A DNA stretch of 21,044 nucleotides from an uncultured bacterium (GTDB lineage: Bacteria > Bacteroidota > Bacteroidia > Chitinophagales > Chitinophagaceae), in the NCBI GenBank assembly GCA_903957405.1, contig CAJBPC010000807.1:1-21044 (forward strand), given 5' to 3'. The position numbers and the translations under genes were made by a program. Of the stretch, positions 18,090 to 21,044 are shown in pieces. Position 1 is the first letter of the stretch. Every line of letters begins with the position of its first letter. Below the pieces are notes generated by a model. It was not told where the DNA came from. It made no database searches and was given only the letters and a program-made list of their open reading frames with translations.

Positions 18090-19540
18090 TGCTTTTTGAT
18101 GCTGTCAGGTTTTTGCAATATCAAATTCCCGGCGTCGGTTTTGATGTCGGGGTTGCGTGCCTTTAGCGTACGGATCCCGTCATCAGAGACCTTCGTCTGC
18201 CAAAGGTATAGATGCTTGAGTCGGGAACAACCGGTGAGCAGACCGATTCCCTTGTCCGTCACGGCAGTCCCGTAAAGATTCAATGACTCGAGTGCGGGAA
18301 ACCGCTGCATATCCGACAAACCAGCATCGGTGATCTTCGTCCGGTCGATCAGCAGCCGCCGGAGCTGCGGCATGGGCTTCAACAGGGCGAGCTGATCATC
18401 GGTGAGGTCGAGCCCGGAAAGCCGCAGCTCCACCACCTGTGCAGCGATCCCGTTGAGCTGCAACAATATGTCGGGGGTGACCGAACGCCGGTTGACAAAG
18501 TTGACGGACAGCCCATTGGCACCCTCCGCGACGGGCTGTATGATGACATCCTGCCGATTCAGCGCGTCCAGTATTCCCCGATCGGCCACCGCTATCGCGG
18601 GCGATATGGTATTGGCCGGTTTTATGCGGTCAGGCGCTGACTCCGTTTCCACAGCGGGTTCCTGCACCGGCGCGACGGATCGCTGGACGGCTTCCAACGC
18701 CACGGACCCGTCTGGAATGTCCACCGGCCCGAAAGGTGCGCCCCGCAGGATCCAGGCGTGGATGCGGCCGATCTCGGAAGCCGTCAGCTGCTTCCTGCCT
18801 TCGGGCGGCATGTGCTTCTCATCTCCTATGGGGAGGACGAGGTGTGTGTAAAGGATACTGCCGGCAACATCACCTGCGAGAAATATCCGGCCGGTCTTCC
18901 CGCCTTTTTTGATCATCGCCTCGCTGTCGAGCCGGAGACCGCCCTTCAGCTTGACGGCAGAATGACAGCTGTAACAACGGGATCGAAGGATGGGAACGAT
19001 CTCATCCCGATATATGAACGCCAGCCGGGGTTGATCGGGCCTTAGGGCACTGTCTGACCGAACGCTGACGGCAGTATCCGACACCGATAGGGCTGGCGGG
19101 ATCGTTGCTTCCGGTCCGGGATTTCCTGAAAAAAGGTACCCTTCGCCGTGAGTGAGTACGCCTCCGAAATGACCGCCCACGGAGATGACGGTTGCGGCCA
19201 GCCACACGAGCATTCTCCTGTAAGCATGGAGCAGCCAGGCCGCGAGGGTGAGGATGCATGCGGAGATGCCGAGCCATTGGTGCCGATCGACGATCGACAG
19301 ATCATACTCCCCCGACCGGGAGAGGAGGTATCCGCTCACACATGCGGCGATGGATGACAGGGAGGCAACAGCCAGCAATAGCGTCAATGCCGAACGCATC
19401 TGCTGCCGGCGGTGCGCCGGTAACAAAGTGATGAGCAACGCGAACAGCATCAGCCCGATCGGGAGATGGACAATGAGCGGATGCACACGGGAAATGATCA
19501 CTGGCATGCATGAAGTTTTTCCATTGGGCAGATGGGGCAC
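18086..19540 (-). CDS. DUF2231 membrane / cytochrome c / leucine-rich-repeat fusion protein
   Basis: A 484-residue inner-membrane protein made of three parts. Residues 15-140 are a DUF2231-type region with about four transmembrane helices (PLIVHLPIGLMLFALLITLL, then helices near 50-72, 88-105 and 108-122). A cytochrome c domain follows in the periplasm with CYSCH at 189-193 and a probable Met ligand in HMPPEG at 243-248. The C-terminus, about 368-462, holds three to four leucine-rich repeats with the 'T-D-x-G-(L/I)' pattern (KITDAGL, AVTDKGIGLL, KVSDDGIRTL). An alternative start at Met12 (19507) would fit the usual DUF2231 beginning better; 19540 is kept because its frame is open and no signal decides it. 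It is the first gene of the operon and overlaps the next start as ATGA. A role as membrane anchor and electron acceptor for its neighbour is inference. Confidence 0.88.
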   Translation of the reverse strand: MPHLPNGKTSCMPVIISRVHPLIVHLPIGLMLFALLITLLPAHRRQQMRSALTLLLAVASLSSIAACVSGYLLSRSGEYDLSIVDRHQWLGISACILTLAAWLLHAYRRMLVWLAATVISVGGHFGGVLTHGEGYLFSGNPGPEATIPPALSVSDTAVSVRSDSALRPDQPRLAFIYRDEIVPILRSRCYSCHSAVKLKGGLRLDSEAMIKKGGKTGRIFLAGDVAGSILYTHLVLPIGDEKHMPPEGRKQLTASEIGRIHAWILRGAPFGPVDIPDGSVALEAVQRSVAPVQEPAVETESAPDRIKPANTISPAIAVADRGILDALNRQDVIIQPVAEGANGLSVNFVNRRSVTPDILLQLNGIAAQVVELRLSGLDLTDDQLALLKPMPQLRRLLIDRTKITDAGLSDMQRFPALESLNLYGTAVTDKGIGLLTGCSRLKHLYLWQTKVSDDGIRTLKARNPDIKTDAGNLILQKPDSIKKQ

Positions 19541-19585
19541 ATACCCTGTTTCTTTGAGGACCCTTCAAATGGCCCTATCCTTCCA

Positions 19586-19617
19586 TGAATGTAATGATCT
19601 TAAGGCAGTAAGACAAA
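19586..19617 (-). promoter_or_regulatory. Candidate promoter of the cytochrome-PSD1-DUF1501 operon
   Basis: On the minus strand a TTTG (19617-19614) is followed after 20 bases by TACATTCA (19593-19586). This fits the Bacteroidota -33 TTTG and -7 TAnnTTTG pattern with two mismatches in the last half. The start would be near 19579, leaving a leader of about 40 bases before the ATG at 19540. The 130-bp gap also serves the divergent gene at 19671, for which TACATTTA at 19646-19653 is a -7-like element with one mismatch. Confidence 0.35.
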
Positions 19618-19670
19618 AGGAAGGATGCGTTAGCTCAGGAAATGCTACATTTATATCCAACCAGATCGCC

Positions 19671-20105
19671 ATGAAACAACTATTCGCGACCATCGTCTTA
19701 CTGGCACTCCTCACCCCGCTTTGCTCCTCCGCACAGTCAGGACCTGAAAAAGCCGTGGCAAAAAGGCTTGAGCAATTCCGCATGGCGATGATCGATGCCA
19801 ACGGACCTGCTTTGGAGGAACTGACCTCCGCGAAACTCAGCTATGGCCACTCGAATGCGGTCATTGAGGACAAGCAGGCTTTTTTGAACAAAATGATCAG
19901 TGGGCAAAGCGACTTCGTCACGATGGACCTGACGGAACGCACCGTGAGTGTGGGTGGGAAAACAGCCATCGTCCGTTGCAGGCTTGAAGGCGAGACCCTC
20001 GACGGAGGCAAGGCCGGCCATGCCAAACTCCATGTGCTGATGATATGGCAAAAGGAAGGGGCCGACTGGAAGCTGCTGGCCCGGCAAGCGACCAAGCTCC
20101 TCTAA
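19671..20105 (+). CDS. Exported NTF2-like (DUF4440/SnoaL-like) protein
   Basis: A 144-residue small exported protein. The frame is open far upstream, but the ATG at 19671 begins a clean signal peptide (MKQLFATIVLLALLTPLCSS, then AQSG) and avoids overlap with the divergent operon, so it is preferred. The mature part has the NTF2-like alpha+beta cone pattern: an N-terminal helix (EKAVAKRLEQFRMAMIDAN), the DUF4440-type LEELTSAKLSYGHSNAVIEDKQAF kept in parts, and C-terminal strands ending HVLMIWQKEGADWKLLARQ, where the 'W-K-L-x-x-R-Q' ending is typical. Such domains bind small ligands or act as enzymes; no catalytic residue can be assigned. It is transcribed divergently from the cytochrome operon, which may mean shared control. 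Confidence 0.82.
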   Translation: MKQLFATIVLLALLTPLCSSAQSGPEKAVAKRLEQFRMAMIDANGPALEELTSAKLSYGHSNAVIEDKQAFLNKMISGQSDFVTMDLTERTVSVGGKTAIVRCRLEGETLDGGKAGHAKLHVLMIWQKEGADWKLLARQATKLL

Positions 20106-20186
20106 TCGGATCCGCAGCCTATGCTCCGCCATTTGACGCACCGCATGCGGATGTCGGCAGAAATGCGTAAATTGATCCAAGGACCC

Positions 20187-20204
20187 TTTAAGGATCTCCT
20201 TAAA
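20187..20204. promoter_or_regulatory. Small palindrome just upstream of the two-helix protein gene
   Basis: TTTAAGGA at 20187-20194 and TCCTTAAA at 20197-20204 form an 8-bp perfect dyad with a 2-base centre, ending 10 bases before the ATG at 20215. As RNA the 2-base loop is too tight without opening an inner pair, so a DNA operator is as likely as a leader hairpin. It lies where it could influence translation or transcription of this gene. Confidence 0.35.
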
Positions 20205-20214
20205 ACCGATTGCC

Positions 20215-20544
20215 ATGCCCGCTACCGACTCGATCAACACGACCCTGCTGCAGCAATGGATCGCAGGGAAACACTCCCCGGATCAGATTCGGGAATCCCT
20301 CATCAGGCTGGGCCATGACGATACCAGCATCGAACAGCACCTCCATGCATTCAGGAAGAAACGATATGCCGAACGGCAATGGATCGGATTGCTGTGTCTT
20401 GTGGCAGGCGCCATCACAGGATTCATCGGTTGTGTGTTGAGCATCATCGACCCAGTACCGGAGATGCACGGCGTATTCCTTTACGGGATGACATCCGCTG
20501 CGACCATCATGGTCTTTGCCGGCCTGTACATGGTGTTTGAGTGA
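20215..20544 (+). CDS. Small two-helix membrane protein of unknown function
   Basis: A 109-residue protein that I do not recognise. About 50 soluble, charged N-terminal residues are predicted helical (LLQQWIAGKHSPDQIRESLI, then DDTSIEQHLHAFRKKRYAE). Two hydrophobic segments follow at about 54-76 (WIGLLCLVAGAITGFIGCVL) and 84-107 (GVFLYGMTSAATIMVFAGLY). There is no signal peptide, and the positively charged FRKKRYAER before the first helix suggests the N-terminus faces the cytoplasm. The frame has normal base use and ends just before a hairpin shared with the convergent receptor gene, so it is likely a real gene. No function is assigned. Confidence 0.65.
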   Translation: MPATDSINTTLLQQWIAGKHSPDQIRESLIRLGHDDTSIEQHLHAFRKKRYAERQWIGLLCLVAGAITGFIGCVLSIIDPVPEMHGVFLYGMTSAATIMVFAGLYMVFE

Positions 20545-20548
20545 TGTG

Positions 20549-20613
20549 CCCGGTGCTGTCCATCATCCCTGCATGGCCATTCCCATGCCGCATGGATCCG
20601 AATGATGGCCGGG
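20549..20613. terminator. Terminator-like hairpin between convergent genes
   Basis: CCATCAT at 20560-20566 pairs with ATGATGG at 20602-20608, and the outer CCCGG (20549-20553) can pair with CCGGG (20609-20613) across a 6-base left bulge. An inner GCATGG/CCATGC hairpin (20571-20576 with 20582-20587) lies within the loop. AAAA follows on the right, which on the minus strand precedes the stem as expected for a two-way terminator. The bulge makes the call moderate. Confidence 0.4.
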
Positions 20614-20629
20614 AAAATCATCCGGTGGA

Positions 20630-21009
20630 TCAGAAGAGATCGATCTTCAACTGTATGATGACATTGCGGCCCATTTCATCGTTGAAATACCGAAACCGGT
20701 TCATGTAGTCCCTGTACTTTCGGTTCAGGAGGTTTTGCACCCCAATGTTCAGCGTCGTATTTTTCCGGAACATATCGAAACTGGTGGCAAACTCGAGATG
20801 AAGGAGCGCATAGGCATCCGGCGGCGGTAGGTAGTCCACGCCATCCGAAGGCACACGATCCTGCCGGAAGACATACAAAACGGAGGGACTTACATACCCA
20901 TTCCGGAATCGTTTTCCCGCGAAGGACCAGGTCAGCTGGCCTTCTAATCGGTTTGCCGGCATCTGCTGCAGCCAGTCATTTTTCTGCCGGTCTCTTGCCC
21001 ATAGGAATG
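20630..21009 (-). CDS. C-terminal part of a TonB-dependent receptor (5' end cut off)
   Basis: The last 127 or so residues of a TonB-dependent receptor barrel. The frame runs beyond the Met at 20962 with plausible protein (FLWARDRQKNDWLQQMPANR) up to about 21009, so the gene continues off the contig. Recognisable features are the PANRLEGQLTWSF strand, the LNIGVQNLLNRKYRDYMNRF segment typical of receptor C-termini, and a final aromatic residue (LKIDLF) as needed for barrel assembly. After 21009 the frame reads into adapter sequence and meets a false stop at 21041-21043; that part should be ignored. The plug and signal peptide are outside the window, so the substrate is unknown. Confidence 0.85.
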
Positions 21010-21041
21010 AGATCGGAGAGCGTCGTGTAGGGAAAGAGTGT
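21010..21041. other. Illumina adapter remnant at contig end
   Basis: AGATCGG followed by AGAGCGTCGTGTAGGGAA and AGAGTGT matches the reverse complement of the standard Illumina read-1 adapter, lacking only one A in the GGAAGAG stretch. Only three bases (TAA) follow before the sequence ends. A 32-base match with one deletion at the very end of a contig is not expected by chance, so this is a sequencing or assembly artefact. Confidence 0.93.
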
Positions 21042-21044
21042 TAA

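Noticed and set aside
17226..18275. 349-codon plus-strand ORF opposite the PSD1 protein
   Set aside because: It is antisense to a gene with clear heme and PSCyt1/PSCyt2 motifs, and crosses the junction of two overlapping genes; no recognisable protein features.
19627..19640. tRNA-like D-arm sequence (GTTAGCTCAGGAAA)
   Set aside because: No acceptor, anticodon or T-arm pairing is found around it.
19248..19670. Longer version of the NTF2-like gene starting at 19248
   Set aside because: It would lie antisense to the DUF2231 gene and place the signal peptide in mid-protein; the ATG at 19671 is far better.

Overview
The window looks like the chromosome of a Bacteroidota bacterium, most likely Chitinophagaceae-like. 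The reasons are a SusC/SusD pair, several TonB-dependent receptors, an OMP_b-brl_3-type barrel, -7-like TAnnTT(T/A) elements upstream of genes, almost no Shine-Dalgarno signals, and moderately high GC. It also carries 'planctomycete-type' cytochrome c / PSD1 / DUF1501 genes, which are known in carbohydrate-degrading Bacteroidota. The right edge appears to be the end of an assembly contig: positions 21010-21041 read as Illumina adapter with one base missing, not genome.

Layout. 1-72 (+) is a short C-terminal tail, possibly of a sulfatase. 227-4490 (+) holds two exported carbohydrate-active enzymes: a GH127-type beta-L-arabinofuranosidase and a large sialate-O-acetylesterase-like SGNH esterase. 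Between them, around 2294-2356, is a long perfect-stem hairpin. 4622-7892 (+) holds a FIH-like JmjC/cupin_8 oxygenase and an outer-membrane TonB-dependent beta-barrel protein. A terminator-like hairpin at 8035-8068 separates these from the minus-strand block.

The minus-strand block, 19540 down to 8094, reads in transcription order as follows: a DUF2231 membrane / cytochrome c / leucine-rich-repeat fusion; a PSCyt1-PSCyt2-LamG-PSD1 protein with two CxxCH motifs; a Tat-exported DUF1501 protein; then, after a 234-bp AT-rich gap, SusC and SusD. The first three genes are packed tightly (4-bp overlap, then a 3-bp gap), so they are almost certainly one operon. SusC and SusD are 27 bp apart and probably have their own promoter. 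The whole set suggests import of a glycan through SusCD alongside a heme-dependent redox or hydrolytic machine in the periplasm. The chemistry of that machine is not established, and it is the best candidate here for an undescribed system.

The right end has an exported NTF2-like (DUF4440) protein transcribed divergently from the cytochrome operon, a small two-helix membrane protein, and the C-terminus of another TonB-dependent receptor on the minus strand that runs into the adapter artefact. No tRNA, rRNA, CRISPR array, insertion sequence or phage gene was seen. No gene-free stretch exceeds 300 bases; the largest are 2255-2534 and 13134-13367.
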